From assembly GCF_014647375.1 (NCBI RefSeq), contig NZ_BMPB01000005.1, positions 248,001 through 312,000 of the forward strand: DNA of 64,000 bases. The letters are read 5' to 3'. The stretch comes from Parabacteroides faecis (GTDB taxonomy: Bacteria; Bacteroidota; Bacteroidia; Bacteroidales; Tannerellaceae). Positions within the stretch are counted from its first letter, which is position 1, and each line of letters begins with the position of its first letter. Made by a program: the position numbers and the translations under genes. Positions 54,238 through 62,753 of the stretch are shown here, one piece after another. Under the pieces are notes generated by a model. It was given only the letters and a program-made list of their open reading frames with translations. It did no database searches and was not told where the DNA came from.

Positions 54238-55116
54238 TTAGTTAAGTTTAGTGCTGATAATGATCGTGTCGTTTGTCTTTGTATAATTGAAATTACCGGC
54301 TCCTTTCAATAGGTCGAGCATCTCTTCCAGGCTTTCACCATTGGTAAAGTTTGCCCGTATGCGGTAATTCCTGAGATTGGGATCGGTTATTTCTATTTTT
54401 ACGTTGAATGCATGCGATAGTTGCCGGATAATTTCCTGCAACGGTAGGTAGTCGAATTGGAAATGACCGTTTCGCCAAATGATCTCATTACTGCTTTCCG
54501 GGTTTATTTCATGTTCGAGACTTTTCCGTACCCGGTTATAGACTGCACTTTCGTTGGGGGAAAGGATAAGTTGCTCGTTTTCTCCCGGGATGCTGACTTT
54601 AACGGAACCTTCAAGGAGGGTTGTCCGTACTTCTGTATCTTTGGGATAGGCTTGGACATTGAATCGGGTACCTAATACTTGTACATCGACGGATTCCGCT
54701 TTTACGATAAATGGATGTCTTTTATCTTTCTCTACATTAAAATAAGCTTCACCGGTCAGTTGAACTTCCCTTTTATCTCCCCTGAAATGAGCGGGAAAGC
54801 GAAGTATGGAGTAGCGGTTCAGTGTAACGACGGACTGATCGGGGAGAGTGATCTCCTGTATTTCCGCCAATGTCGAGATTGTCTGTATGGAAGTGGATCG
54901 TACATAATCATATGTATACCAACCCGCCAGGCAGAAGAGTATGGAAGCTGCCACACTTCCGGCAATACGGAAGAACTTTATTTTCCCGGTTGTGGAAAAA
55001 AGACGTTTTTCCAGTATTCTCCAGCTCTTTTGGGCTGAAAAACGGCCTCTCGGTGAGCGCGTGGAAGCAACCAGTTGGTCCAGTATCTTGTCAATATCTT
55101 TGTCTGTAGTTGTCAT
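54238..55116 (-). CDS. FecR-family anti-sigma factor (ECF module B)
   Basis: The 292-residue protein has a cytoplasmic N-terminus, one membrane helix (residues about 50-70), a periplasmic FecR domain (LPDQSVVTLNRYSILRFP, VQLTGEAYFNVEKDKRHPF, VQVLGTRFNVQ) and a C-terminal STN-interacting domain. It is longer than the module A protein and clearly divergent. It lies 95 bases downstream of its sigma gene. Confidence 0.93.
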   Translation of the reverse strand: MTTTDKDIDKILDQLVASTRSPRGRFSAQKSWRILEKRLFSTTGKIKFFRIAGSVAASILFCLAGWYTYDYVRSTSIQTISTLAEIQEITLPDQSVVTLNRYSILRFPAHFRGDKREVQLTGEAYFNVEKDKRHPFIVKAESVDVQVLGTRFNVQAYPKDTEVRTTLLEGSVKVSIPGENEQLILSPNESAVYNRVRKSLEHEINPESSNEIIWRNGHFQFDYLPLQEIIRQLSHAFNVKIEITDPNLRNYRIRANFTNGESLEEMLDLLKGAGNFNYTKTNDTIIISTKLN

Positions 55117-55211
55117 TCTTTCTTTATTTGATTATCGGTTTCACAAATAAAGACAGGAGAATGTACCGGAACTCACTATGGCTATTGGGTGAAAAAAGGT
55201 TAAGATTCGTT

Positions 55212-55775
55212 TTAGTCTTCGTCTGTATTCAAATAGCGTGATAAGATATCCTGTAGCCGGATGACAGCTTTTTGTAATTGAACATCGACGGTATTGGTAC
55301 TGATCCCTAATTCTTTGGCAACCTGGGCATAGGATTGTTTTTCTTCCCTTATCCGGATGAATATTTCCCGGCACCTTTCCGGTAAGCGGTCCAAAGCTTT
55401 GACATAATGGGAGAAAAGTTCTTCGGTGATCAGGGTTTCTTCCGGCGAGTATTCCTGACCGGGCACGGTGTCGGATAGTTCTTCCGTGCTGTTCTTTCGT
55501 CGTTGTTCTTTTTCCAGATAGTTCAGTGCTGCATTCTTTACTGTAATAAAGAAATAATCTTCCAGATTGGCAATCGTATGCAAAGATTCCCGCTTTTCCC
55601 AGATTTTCATGAATACATCGAGAACGACTTCTTGTGCCCATTCCTCTGTTTTCAGATAATAGTAAGCGATGCGAAAGAAACGGTCAAAGCATAGATCATA
55701 GAACTTCCTCAAGGCTGTTTGAGAATCTTCTTCCTGCATTTGTCGTAAATATTTTCTGATCTCTTGCTCTGTCAT
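55212..55775 (-). CDS. ECF RNA-polymerase sigma factor (module B)
   Basis: The 187-residue protein has region 2 (YDLCFDRFFRIAYYYLKTEE, then VVLDVFMKIWEKR) and region 4 (ALDRLPERCREIFIRIREEKQSYAQVAKELGISTNTVDVQL). The frame opens at 55805, but a -7 box (TATCTTTG, minus strand, 55803-55810) overlaps that codon, so the ATG at 55775 (MTEQEIRKYL) is chosen, leaving a leader of about 20 bases. Confidence 0.93.
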   Translation of the reverse strand: MTEQEIRKYLRQMQEEDSQTALRKFYDLCFDRFFRIAYYYLKTEEWAQEVVLDVFMKIWEKRESLHTIANLEDYFFITVKNAALNYLEKEQRRKNSTEELSDTVPGQEYSPEETLITEELFSHYVKALDRLPERCREIFIRIREEKQSYAQVAKELGISTNTVDVQLQKAVIRLQDILSRYLNTDED

Positions 55776-55802
55776 GCGATTTTTTACTCTGATCCGTGGC
55801 TG

Positions 55803-55810
55803 CAAAGATA
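55803..55810 (-). promoter_or_regulatory. -7 box of ECF module B
   Basis: Minus-strand TATCTTTG matches TAnnTTTG and decides the start of the sigma gene. Confidence 0.6.
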
Positions 55811-55842
55811 CTTTTTAATCAATAAGTATGACCTGCTGTAAT

Positions 55843-55875
55843 AAAAAAAGGACTTATTCTGAAATAAGTCCTTTT
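55843..55875 (-). terminator. Terminator of the HU gene
   Basis: AAAAGGACTTATT pairs with AATAAGTCCTTT around a short loop; on the minus strand a T-run follows the stem. Confidence 0.8.
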
Positions 55876-55879
55876 CTAT

Positions 55880-56158
55880 TTATTTTTTATTCATCTTCTC
55901 CAATAGGAGAGAGGCACATTTGAAATGTACAATTGTTCGCGGTGTAAGTTGGATCACATCGCCATTTCTCGGATTTCTTGCTGGACGGCTTGTTTGCAGA
56001 CGCGGTTTGAATGATCCGAATCCCGGGATAAATACGCGATCACCGGCTTTAGTTTTTTCGGCAACCATTTCGGTGAAAGCATCAAGTATAGTTGTTATAT
56101 CCCGTTTGCTTACTGTTGTTTTTTCTGCTAATTCGTTAATTAACTGACTTCTGTTCAT
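55880..56158 (-). CDS. HU/IHF-family DNA-binding protein
   Basis: The 92-residue protein has the HU fold: MNRSQLINELAEKTTVSKRD at the N-terminus and the beta-arm stretch GDRVFIPGFGSFKPRLQTSRPARNP with RNP at the arm tip. It bends DNA and helps compact the chromosome or local complexes. It is a single gene with its own terminator. Confidence 0.95.
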   Translation of the reverse strand: MNRSQLINELAEKTTVSKRDITTILDAFTEMVAEKTKAGDRVFIPGFGSFKPRLQTSRPARNPRNGDVIQLTPRTIVHFKCASLLLEKMNKK

Positions 56159-56189
56159 AGCTTTATTTTATTAGTTATTAGATGTTTGT

Positions 56190-57083
56190 TTATTTATTTG
56201 TTTCGATCATACTCTTTCTGTATTCTAAAGGAGACATGCCTGTATGTTTGCGAAAGAACCTTCCTAAAGACGACTGGTTTGCGAAATTGGTCTTTATTAC
56301 AATCTGCTGAATATTTAGCGTTGAGTCTCTTAGCAGCGCTTTGATCTCCAGAATGATATATTCCAATATCCAATCTTTGGCCGACTTGCCGCTGACCGTT
56401 TTAATAACGGTAGTCAGATACTTAGGAGTAATGCATAGCTCTTTAGCGTAGAATGCTACTTCCCGATTTTCTTTATAATGCTTCATAATCAGATAAAAGA
56501 ATTTATCTGCAACTTCTTTTTTGTGAGCATCCATAGTCGGAATATGCGGAAGTGAACTGATCTTATATGTATTATATAAGTCCAGAAAGAGAATCCGGAG
56601 TATATGGATTACCGATTCCCTGGGATACAGATTGGACGGTGACTGGGCTTTCGTATATACCATTTTATAGTAGTTCCCAAAGTTGTAACAATCACTATCT
56701 GTTAAAGGATAATGAAAATGACTTCGCATATAAAAGAAGAAGTGAGGTGAAAATCTGTGGATACCGCTCAGTACGTCATTGAATAACGACTGAGAGATTG
56801 AAAATGCACTTATGGTGAAATCATCGCTTATAGCATTGATCGATAAAAGCTGTCCGGGAAGAAAAATAGCCAATTCATTTTTTCCCAGAACATGTTCATA
56901 ATTGTACACTTTAAATGTAGCATATCCTTCGGAACATAACATGACTATTCCGTTTTCTATATATGATGGATACGGAGTTATAGGAACTTGTTTGACATTC
57001 TCATAGATAATTAAATCATTTTTTATAGAATTATTGGTGTCATTATTTCCTACATATAATTTGTTTTCATTTAAAGACATCAC
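56190..57083 (-). CDS. AraC-family transcriptional regulator
   Basis: The 297-residue protein has a poorly conserved N-terminal sensor domain and a C-terminal AraC DNA-binding domain (VAFYAKELCITPKYLTTVI; NIQQIVIKTNFANQSSLGRFFRKHTGMSPLEYRK). The N-terminal half does not show the cupin motifs of the regulator at 40513. The gene points away from the small genes at 57282 and 57528, which could be its targets (inference). Confidence 0.9.
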   Translation of the reverse strand: MMSLNENKLYVGNNDTNNSIKNDLIIYENVKQVPITPYPSYIENGIVMLCSEGYATFKVYNYEHVLGKNELAIFLPGQLLSINAISDDFTISAFSISQSLFNDVLSGIHRFSPHFFFYMRSHFHYPLTDSDCYNFGNYYKMVYTKAQSPSNLYPRESVIHILRILFLDLYNTYKISSLPHIPTMDAHKKEVADKFFYLIMKHYKENREVAFYAKELCITPKYLTTVIKTVSGKSAKDWILEYIILEIKALLRDSTLNIQQIVIKTNFANQSSLGRFFRKHTGMSPLEYRKSMIETNK

Positions 57084-57281
57084 CCTATAATTATATTTGT
57101 GTATAAAATTAAAACATCGTTCCTTATGATATTTGGATTGTGGAATTATGGTATGACAATGAAGAAATATGGTACGTATATTGACATTTTTTTTTACAGA
57201 GAGTGCTCTGATGAACAGTATAAACCGTGATTAACCTGATTTTGTTCATTGACAATATCATAAAAAATGTTGTTGTTTATC

Positions 57282-57392
57282 ATGAAGGCTACTATTTTCT
57301 TCTTTATGATTGCCATGTGGATTCTGTACCTTATTCCTGGCGAAAAAATATGGAAGAGATCTGCATTTCGGTATAAATTAGCGAAAGTTTGA
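57282..57392 (+). CDS. Candidate 36-residue small membrane protein
   Basis: An ATG at 57282 opens a 36-codon frame ending in TGA at 57390-57392. The peptide starts MKATIFFFMIAMWILYLIPG, one hydrophobic helix, followed by a basic amphipathic tail (EKIWKRSAFRYKLAKV). That layout is typical of real small membrane proteins, but a short AT-rich frame can arise by chance and no ribosome-binding signal decides it. It lies in the 444-base gap between the divergent AraC gene and the 89-residue gene. Confidence 0.35.
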   Translation: MKATIFFFMIAMWILYLIPGEKIWKRSAFRYKLAKV

Positions 57393-57527
57393 AATTAAAG
57401 GCATGAAATTGCATGTAAATAAGAAGATGTTTGTATATTTAAAGCTGTAAAGAAACAGCAAGTACAACTTACTTGTTAGTTCAATAGTTATTAATAAAAA
57501 GCAAGTATAACTTTAAAGTCAAACATC
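57393..57527. other. Leader of the 89-residue gene with a direct repeat
   Basis: GCAAGTACAACTT (57458-57470) recurs as GCAAGTATAACTT (57501-57513), 43 bases apart, just before the ATG at 57528. It could be a pair of regulator sites, for example for the divergent AraC protein. Confidence 0.4.
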
Positions 57528-57797
57528 ATGGGAAAAAATCTGATTCACAGCAATGAGCTGCATCTTATTGACAAGAAAGAAATTCATAGTGCAGCAAAAA
57601 AAATGGTAGAGTCATTAAATCTGGCAGCTGGATCGACTGGCGGTTTTGACATCTACAAAGTAGTAGAAGCATATTTTACAGATTTGGATAAAAGACATGA
57701 AATAAATCAACTGATAGGGATCGGTGAAGATTGCGCTTATTATGGTGCACAAGAACAGGCAGCCGAATGCGAAAAGGCAGAAGCTGCAAATGAGTAA
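57528..57797 (+). CDS. Small acidic protein of unknown function (89 residues)
   Basis: I do not recognise this protein. It is helical, charged and soluble with no signal peptide; the middle has NLAAGSTGGFDIYKVVEAYF and the end is rich in Glu and Ala (QEQAAECEKAEAANE). It has its own strong terminator and an AT-rich leader with a direct repeat, so expression is plausible. Neighbours are an AraC regulator and a stand-alone receiver protein. Confidence 0.65.
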   Translation: MGKNLIHSNELHLIDKKEIHSAAKKMVESLNLAAGSTGGFDIYKVVEAYFTDLDKRHEINQLIGIGEDCAYYGAQEQAAECEKAEAANE

Positions 57798-57818
57798 GTA
57801 ACAGTTTATTTAAAATAG

Positions 57819-57854
57819 AAGGAGATACTTTTTAGAAAAGCATCTCCTTTTTTA
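57819..57854 (+). terminator. Terminator of the 89-residue gene
   Basis: AAGGAGAT (57819-57826) pairs with ATCTCCTT (57842-57849), followed by a T-run. Confidence 0.75.
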
Positions 57855-57873
57855 TTGTGTATTTGAAATGTAT

Positions 57874-58263
57874 TTACCATGTCAATTCCGGTAAGAAGCG
57901 AGTGATCATCGACTTGAATTCTTTGATGTTGATAGGTTTGGTCATGAACTCATTACTTCCGGCCTGACGTGCCGCTTCCATATCATTTTCAAAGGCATAG
58001 GCCGATTGCATGATAATGGGTATATCCTTATCGAACTTCCTGATTTCTTTCAGGGCATCTATCCCGTTCATTTCCGGCATTTTAATGTCCATGAGAATCA
58101 AGTCCGCATGTTCTTTCTTGTAAATCTCCAACAATTCCTTTCCGGTCATTGCATGGAGAACTTTGCATTGTCTTTTCAGTATGGTTTGAAGCAATAAGAA
58201 ATTGCTTTCTTCATCTTCTGCGATGAGAATTGTTATGTTTTTGTGCTTTATATTTTCTTCCAT
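57874..58263 (-). CDS. Stand-alone CheY-like receiver protein
   Basis: The 129-residue protein is a single receiver domain with the acidic pair (IAEDEES), phospho-acceptor Asp59 (LILMDIKMPEMNG), Ser in MQSAYAF and Lys in MTKPI. It has no output domain, so it probably passes phosphate or binds a partner. The hybrid-type motif style resembles receivers of large sensor kinases. The tandem TPR kinases at 60541 lack receivers and are possible partners (inference). Confidence 0.92.
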   Translation of the reverse strand: MEENIKHKNITILIAEDEESNFLLLQTILKRQCKVLHAMTGKELLEIYKKEHADLILMDIKMPEMNGIDALKEIRKFDKDIPIIMQSAYAFENDMEAARQAGSNEFMTKPINIKEFKSMITRFLPELTW

Positions 58264-58404
58264 GATCTTATTATTGGAGTAACACCAACAAAGTTCTGTA
58301 TTTAATTTAAATTACGCAAGCTTATGAGGACTAAATATTATATGAAAATCAACAAACGCATACGTTTTTAGCAAAGATGGGTTGTATTGGGGTAGTTATA
58401 AAGA

Positions 58405-58438
58405 AAAAGGAGCTGTTTTCCAAAAACAGCTCCTTTTA
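58405..58438 (-). terminator. Terminator of rpsA
   Basis: AAAAGGAGCTGTTTT pairs with AAAACAGCTCCTTTT around a short loop; T-rich on the minus strand beyond the stem. Confidence 0.85.
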
Positions 58439-58461
58439 TATTTGTTATCAGTTTGATCTGA

Positions 58462-60258
58462 TTATTTGCCTGAAAGTTTTTCTTTCAAAGCGGCCAGTTC
58501 TTCAATGTCACCCAGTGTAGTCTTTTCAACCGGACCAGTTACCATTGCAGAAGACTCTTCGTTCTTGTTGCGTCTTGCAGCCGGCTTTTTGTCACCTGCA
58601 GGAGCATCTTTCTTAGCGCCCTTCTGTTCATCTTCGAAGATACGGCTGTGAGAAAGGATGATACGTTTTGCTTCTTTGTTGAATTCGATTACCTTGAACT
58701 GCAGTTTTTCGTCAACAGCAGCCTGAGAACCGTCTTCTTTTACCAGGTGTTTCGGAGTTGCGAAACCTTCTACACCGTAAGGCAGAGAAACTACAGCACC
58801 CTTATCCAGTACTTCGATGATTGTTCCTTCGTGGATTGAACCTACTGTAAAGATAGTTTCAAATACATCCCAAGGATTTTCTTCCAGCTGTTTGTGGCCT
58901 AAGCTCAAACGACGGTTTTCCTTGTCGATTTCCAGAACCTGAACTTCGATTTCTGCACCGATCTGAGTGAATTCGCTCGGGTGTTTGATCTTCTTAGTCC
59001 AAGAAAGGTCAGAGATGTGGATCAGTCCGTCTACGCCTTCTTCGATTTCTACGAATACACCGAAGTTAGTGAAGTTACGTACTTTTGCAGTGTGACGTGA
59101 ACCAACCGGGAAGCGAGATTCGATATCTTCCCATGGGTCAGCTTTCAGCTGTTTGATACCCAGAGACATCTTACGTTCGTCACGATCCAAAGTCAGGATA
59201 ACTGCTTCGATTTCGTCACCAACCTTCATGAAGTCCTGAGCAGAACGCAGGTGCTGAGTCCAGCTCATTTCTGATACGTGGATCAAACCTTCTACGCCCG
59301 GAGCGATTTCGATGAATGCACCGTAGTCAGCCATAACAACCACTTTACCTTTTACTTTGTCACCAACTTTCAGGTTAGTATCCAAAGCATCCCAAGGATG
59401 AGGAGTCAGCTGTTTCAAGCCCAGAGCGATACGTTTCTTTTCATCGTCGAAGTCAAGGATAACAACGTTGATCTTCTGATCAAGCTGAACGATTTCTTCC
59501 GGATGAGAAACACGGCCCCAAGAAAGGTCTGTGATGTGGATCAAACCGTCTACGCCACCCAGGTCGATGAATACACCGTAAGAAGTGATGTTCTTAACAG
59601 TTCCTTCCAGTACCTGTCCTTTTTCCAGTTTAGAGATAATGTCTTTCTTCTGTGCTTCAAGCTCTGCTTCGATAAGAGCCTTGTGAGATACAACAACGTT
59701 TTTGAATTCCTGGTTGATCTTCACGATCTTGAATTCCATTGTCTTTCCTACGAATACATCATAATCGCGGATCGGTTTAACGTCGATCTGAGAACCCGGT
59801 AAGAATGCTTCGATACCGAATACGTCAACGATCATACCGCCCTTAGTACGACATTTGATGTAACCTTTAATAATTTCGTCTTTTTCAAGAGCTTCGTTAA
59901 CACGATCCCAAGAACGTGTAGCGCGAGCTTTCTTGTGAGAAAGGATCAGCTGTCCTTTTTTGTCTTCCTGGTTTTCGATGTATACTTCTACTTCGTCACC
60001 AATTTTCAGATCCGGATTGTAACGGAATTCCGCCATTGATACAACACCGTCTGATTTGAAACCGATGTTCACTACAACTTCACGTTTGTTCATTGCAGTA
60101 ACGGTTCCCATAACGACTTCCTTATCCTTTACAGTGTTCAGGGTTTCGTCATACGTTTTTACAAGGTCGTCCTTGCTTACGTCACCGTAAGTTTCTCCCA
60201 TTTCATAGGAGTCCCAGTTGAAATCTTCAACCGGCTGAATGTTCTTTAAATTTTCCAT
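58462..60258 (-). CDS. rpsA: 30S ribosomal protein S1
   Basis: The 598-residue protein has six S1 RNA-binding repeats, with the hallmark pairs GVFIDLGGVDGLIHITDLSW, GAFIEIAPGVEGLIHVSEMSW and GVFVEIEEGVDGLIHISDLSW in the middle ones, and a charged C-terminal tail. S1 helps mRNA bind the 30S subunit. Size and repeat count are normal for Bacteroidetes. Confidence 0.97.
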   Translation of the reverse strand: MENLKNIQPVEDFNWDSYEMGETYGDVSKDDLVKTYDETLNTVKDKEVVMGTVTAMNKREVVVNIGFKSDGVVSMAEFRYNPDLKIGDEVEVYIENQEDKKGQLILSHKKARATRSWDRVNEALEKDEIIKGYIKCRTKGGMIVDVFGIEAFLPGSQIDVKPIRDYDVFVGKTMEFKIVKINQEFKNVVVSHKALIEAELEAQKKDIISKLEKGQVLEGTVKNITSYGVFIDLGGVDGLIHITDLSWGRVSHPEEIVQLDQKINVVILDFDDEKKRIALGLKQLTPHPWDALDTNLKVGDKVKGKVVVMADYGAFIEIAPGVEGLIHVSEMSWTQHLRSAQDFMKVGDEIEAVILTLDRDERKMSLGIKQLKADPWEDIESRFPVGSRHTAKVRNFTNFGVFVEIEEGVDGLIHISDLSWTKKIKHPSEFTQIGAEIEVQVLEIDKENRRLSLGHKQLEENPWDVFETIFTVGSIHEGTIIEVLDKGAVVSLPYGVEGFATPKHLVKEDGSQAAVDEKLQFKVIEFNKEAKRIILSHSRIFEDEQKGAKKDAPAGDKKPAARRNKNEESSAMVTGPVEKTTLGDIEELAALKEKLSGK

Positions 60259-60333
60259 TCTCTAATTGTTAATACTTAAGTTTGTTTTAATTAGTAAGTT
60301 AGACATTATGTTGTCATATCTCAAAAATCGGGG

Positions 60334-60363
60334 CAAAGGTAACGCTTTTTTTCTGATAGACAA
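60334..60363 (-). promoter_or_regulatory. rpsA promoter
   Basis: On the minus strand TTG (60361-60363), 19 bases, TACCTTTG (60334-60341), matching the Bacteroidetes consensus. The leader is about 70 bases. Confidence 0.7.
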
Positions 60364-60507
60364 TAGTTTTACTCCTGAAAATACGTTTTTATACCTCTTG
60401 TATTCTTTGACCGGTATAAAGTTTATCCGTATAGATATCCCGTATCTGTTTTTTTGCTTTTTATTGAATAGGATACGTTGATTATTAATTAGTTTCGCAA
60501 AAACGAT

Positions 60508-60515
60508 TATCTTTG
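60508..60515 (+). promoter_or_regulatory. -7 box of the first TPR kinase gene
   Basis: TATCTTTG matches TAnnTTTG, 25 bases before the ATG. No clear -33 element. Confidence 0.5.
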
Positions 60516-60540
60516 TGCCTTATTACATACACATACATTT

Positions 60541-62616
60541 ATGTATAAAGGTCGTTTTCGCCGCCAACTAAAGCAGAGTACTCTCTGTCTCTTTTGTATA
60601 CTTTGTATATTTATATGTATAAAGTCTGCAGCTGCCAATCGCACTACCCGCCTGGACAGTCTGAAAACAATTCTTTCTAAAGCCCCTGCCCCGGATGTTG
60701 CCATTAAGACATTACAGGAATTATCCAACCTGTATCGGCAGAAACCGGAAGAAGTGGGGTATCTGCATCAATTGCTGGATATTAGTAACCGGGTAGATTC
60801 CGTACAGGTCGTATATACCACTGCCGCCCATCTTTCCCGTTATTATTATGATGACAATAAATCGGACAGTGTAGTCTACTGGGCCAAATATATCGATTCG
60901 ATCGGTAAAAGCAGGAAAGAACTATCCGACGGGTTGTTCGAAGCCTACAGTTATGTTTGTCTGGATCATTTATGGATGGAGAATTATGAACTGGCAATGA
61001 ACGAGGCTATCCGGCTTTATAATCTGGCATGCAGCAAGAATAACACCTACGGACAGATCCGTTGTGGTGAGAATCTGGGACATATTTACCAGGCCATCCG
61101 GCGTGACAGTGATGCCATAGCCGTTTTTCAAGCGGCACTCGATAAACAGGAAGAGGAGGGGGAGAAACTGACCTTCAGCATTCGCCTGGTTTCTTATCAA
61201 CTGGAATCTTTATTGCGCATCAATAAACTGGACAGTGCGGAAGTGTTGCTTACCAGGTATAAAGATTTGCTGGACAGGCAGGACAAGGTGAACAAGATCA
61301 CCGGCTCGATCTATCCGGTAGATCGTTACCGTTGGATCATGCACTCTTTTTATGCTGAACTTTATCTGAAAAGGAAAGAGATGGAAAAGGCGAAGAAGTC
61401 TATTGCCTGTGCAACTTCCTATGTCGGTAAAGAAACGATAAGTAATGATTATGCCGTGTTCGCCTATTTGTATATACAAGCACGTTATAATAAAGAGACC
61501 GGTAATTATACTGCAGCACTAACTTATATCAATGAATTGCTGAAAAGCTGGAAAACGCCTGATTGCCTGCAACTGAAAGCAGATATCTTATCGGAATCGG
61601 GAGACGCCCAAAGTGCGATCCTAGCCTATAAAGACGTTATCTCGGAGACATCCAAGATCAATAATGAAGCCTTTACCCGTCAGATCAACCAGCTCAGAAC
61701 GCTGTATGATCTGAATGACAAGGAAATGCAGAAAAAGGAATTGGAGATCAGTCAGATGAATGTGAATATAAAAGAGCATCAGTTGATCATCTCTATGTCG
61801 GTTTCCGTCATTCTGCTGTTGATCTTATATATCCTTTATTTCTCTCTGCGCCGTACCCGCCGGTTAAAAAATGAATTGCAGAAAGAGAAGGAGGCATTGA
61901 TCGAATCGGAAAAGAACTTGCGTGTAGCGAAAGATAAAGCGGAAGAGGCAAGTCAGGCGAAAACAACCTTTATTGCCAATATCAGCCATGAAGTACGTAC
62001 TCCCCTGAATGCAATTGTCGGTTTTGCCAGCCTGTTGTCCGATCCGGCTTGCACTGAGGATGAAAAGACTGAGTTCTCTTCTGTTATCAGTAATAACACT
62101 GAATTGTTGCTGAACCTGGTGAACGATGTCTTATGCCTTTCGCAGATCGAGGCCGGGAACCTGAGTTTTACAATTCGTACGGTCGAACTGGTCGATTGCT
62201 GCCGGAACGCAATGGATACGATCCGGCACCGGATTGTTGACGGTGTTTCACTTACCTTTACTCCGGAAACACCATCTTTCCTGTTGAATACAGACCCGTT
62301 GCGGTTGCAGCAATTATTGGTGAATTTGTTGGTAAACGCCGCAAAATTCACGGAAGCAGGAGAAATAAACCTTTCATTCCACATCGATAGTAAGGAAAAC
62401 AAGGTTGATATAATCGTTACAGATACCGGTTGTGGCATACCACAGGATAAAATTACACAGATATTTAAACGCTTTGAAAAGGTGGACGAGTATAAACAAG
62501 GTACCGGTCTGGGACTTTCCATTTGCCAGGCTATCGCCAATGCGCTGGGAGGGACAATCCGGGTGGATTCGGCTTATACACAGGGTGCCCGGTTTATTTT
62601 TACCCATCCTTGTTGA
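60541..62616 (+). CDS. TPR-containing sensor histidine kinase
   Basis: The 691-residue protein has an N-terminal signal or membrane segment (residues about 13-33), a periplasmic TPR array (about 40-400), a membrane helix (about 410-435), a coiled coil, then HisKA with His483 in ISHEVRTPLNAIVGF and a HATPase domain (NLLVNAAKFTEAG, TDTGCGIP, GTGLGLSICQAI). There is no receiver or DNA-binding domain, so it needs a separate regulator. A close paralogue follows in tandem. Confidence 0.93.
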   Translation: MYKGRFRRQLKQSTLCLFCILCIFICIKSAAANRTTRLDSLKTILSKAPAPDVAIKTLQELSNLYRQKPEEVGYLHQLLDISNRVDSVQVVYTTAAHLSRYYYDDNKSDSVVYWAKYIDSIGKSRKELSDGLFEAYSYVCLDHLWMENYELAMNEAIRLYNLACSKNNTYGQIRCGENLGHIYQAIRRDSDAIAVFQAALDKQEEEGEKLTFSIRLVSYQLESLLRINKLDSAEVLLTRYKDLLDRQDKVNKITGSIYPVDRYRWIMHSFYAELYLKRKEMEKAKKSIACATSYVGKETISNDYAVFAYLYIQARYNKETGNYTAALTYINELLKSWKTPDCLQLKADILSESGDAQSAILAYKDVISETSKINNEAFTRQINQLRTLYDLNDKEMQKKELEISQMNVNIKEHQLIISMSVSVILLLILYILYFSLRRTRRLKNELQKEKEALIESEKNLRVAKDKAEEASQAKTTFIANISHEVRTPLNAIVGFASLLSDPACTEDEKTEFSSVISNNTELLLNLVNDVLCLSQIEAGNLSFTIRTVELVDCCRNAMDTIRHRIVDGVSLTFTPETPSFLLNTDPLRLQQLLVNLLVNAAKFTEAGEINLSFHIDSKENKVDIIVTDTGCGIPQDKITQIFKRFEKVDEYKQGTGLGLSICQAIANALGGTIRVDSAYTQGARFIFTHPC

Positions 62617-62723
62617 TGAGGTATCGTCCGACTACCGGTGGAGTGTTTTATGAATTATTGAAAATCAACAGGACTTTCGTTAAATAACATTGAAAAAAGT
62701 CATTCGTTACAGATATTTATTTG

Positions 62724-62731
62724 TAAGTTTG
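62724..62731 (+). promoter_or_regulatory. -7 box of the second TPR kinase gene
   Basis: TAAGTTTG matches TAnnTTTG, 22 bases before the ATG at 62754. Confidence 0.45.
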
Positions 62732-62753
62732 CCAGACACAGAGGAAAATATGC

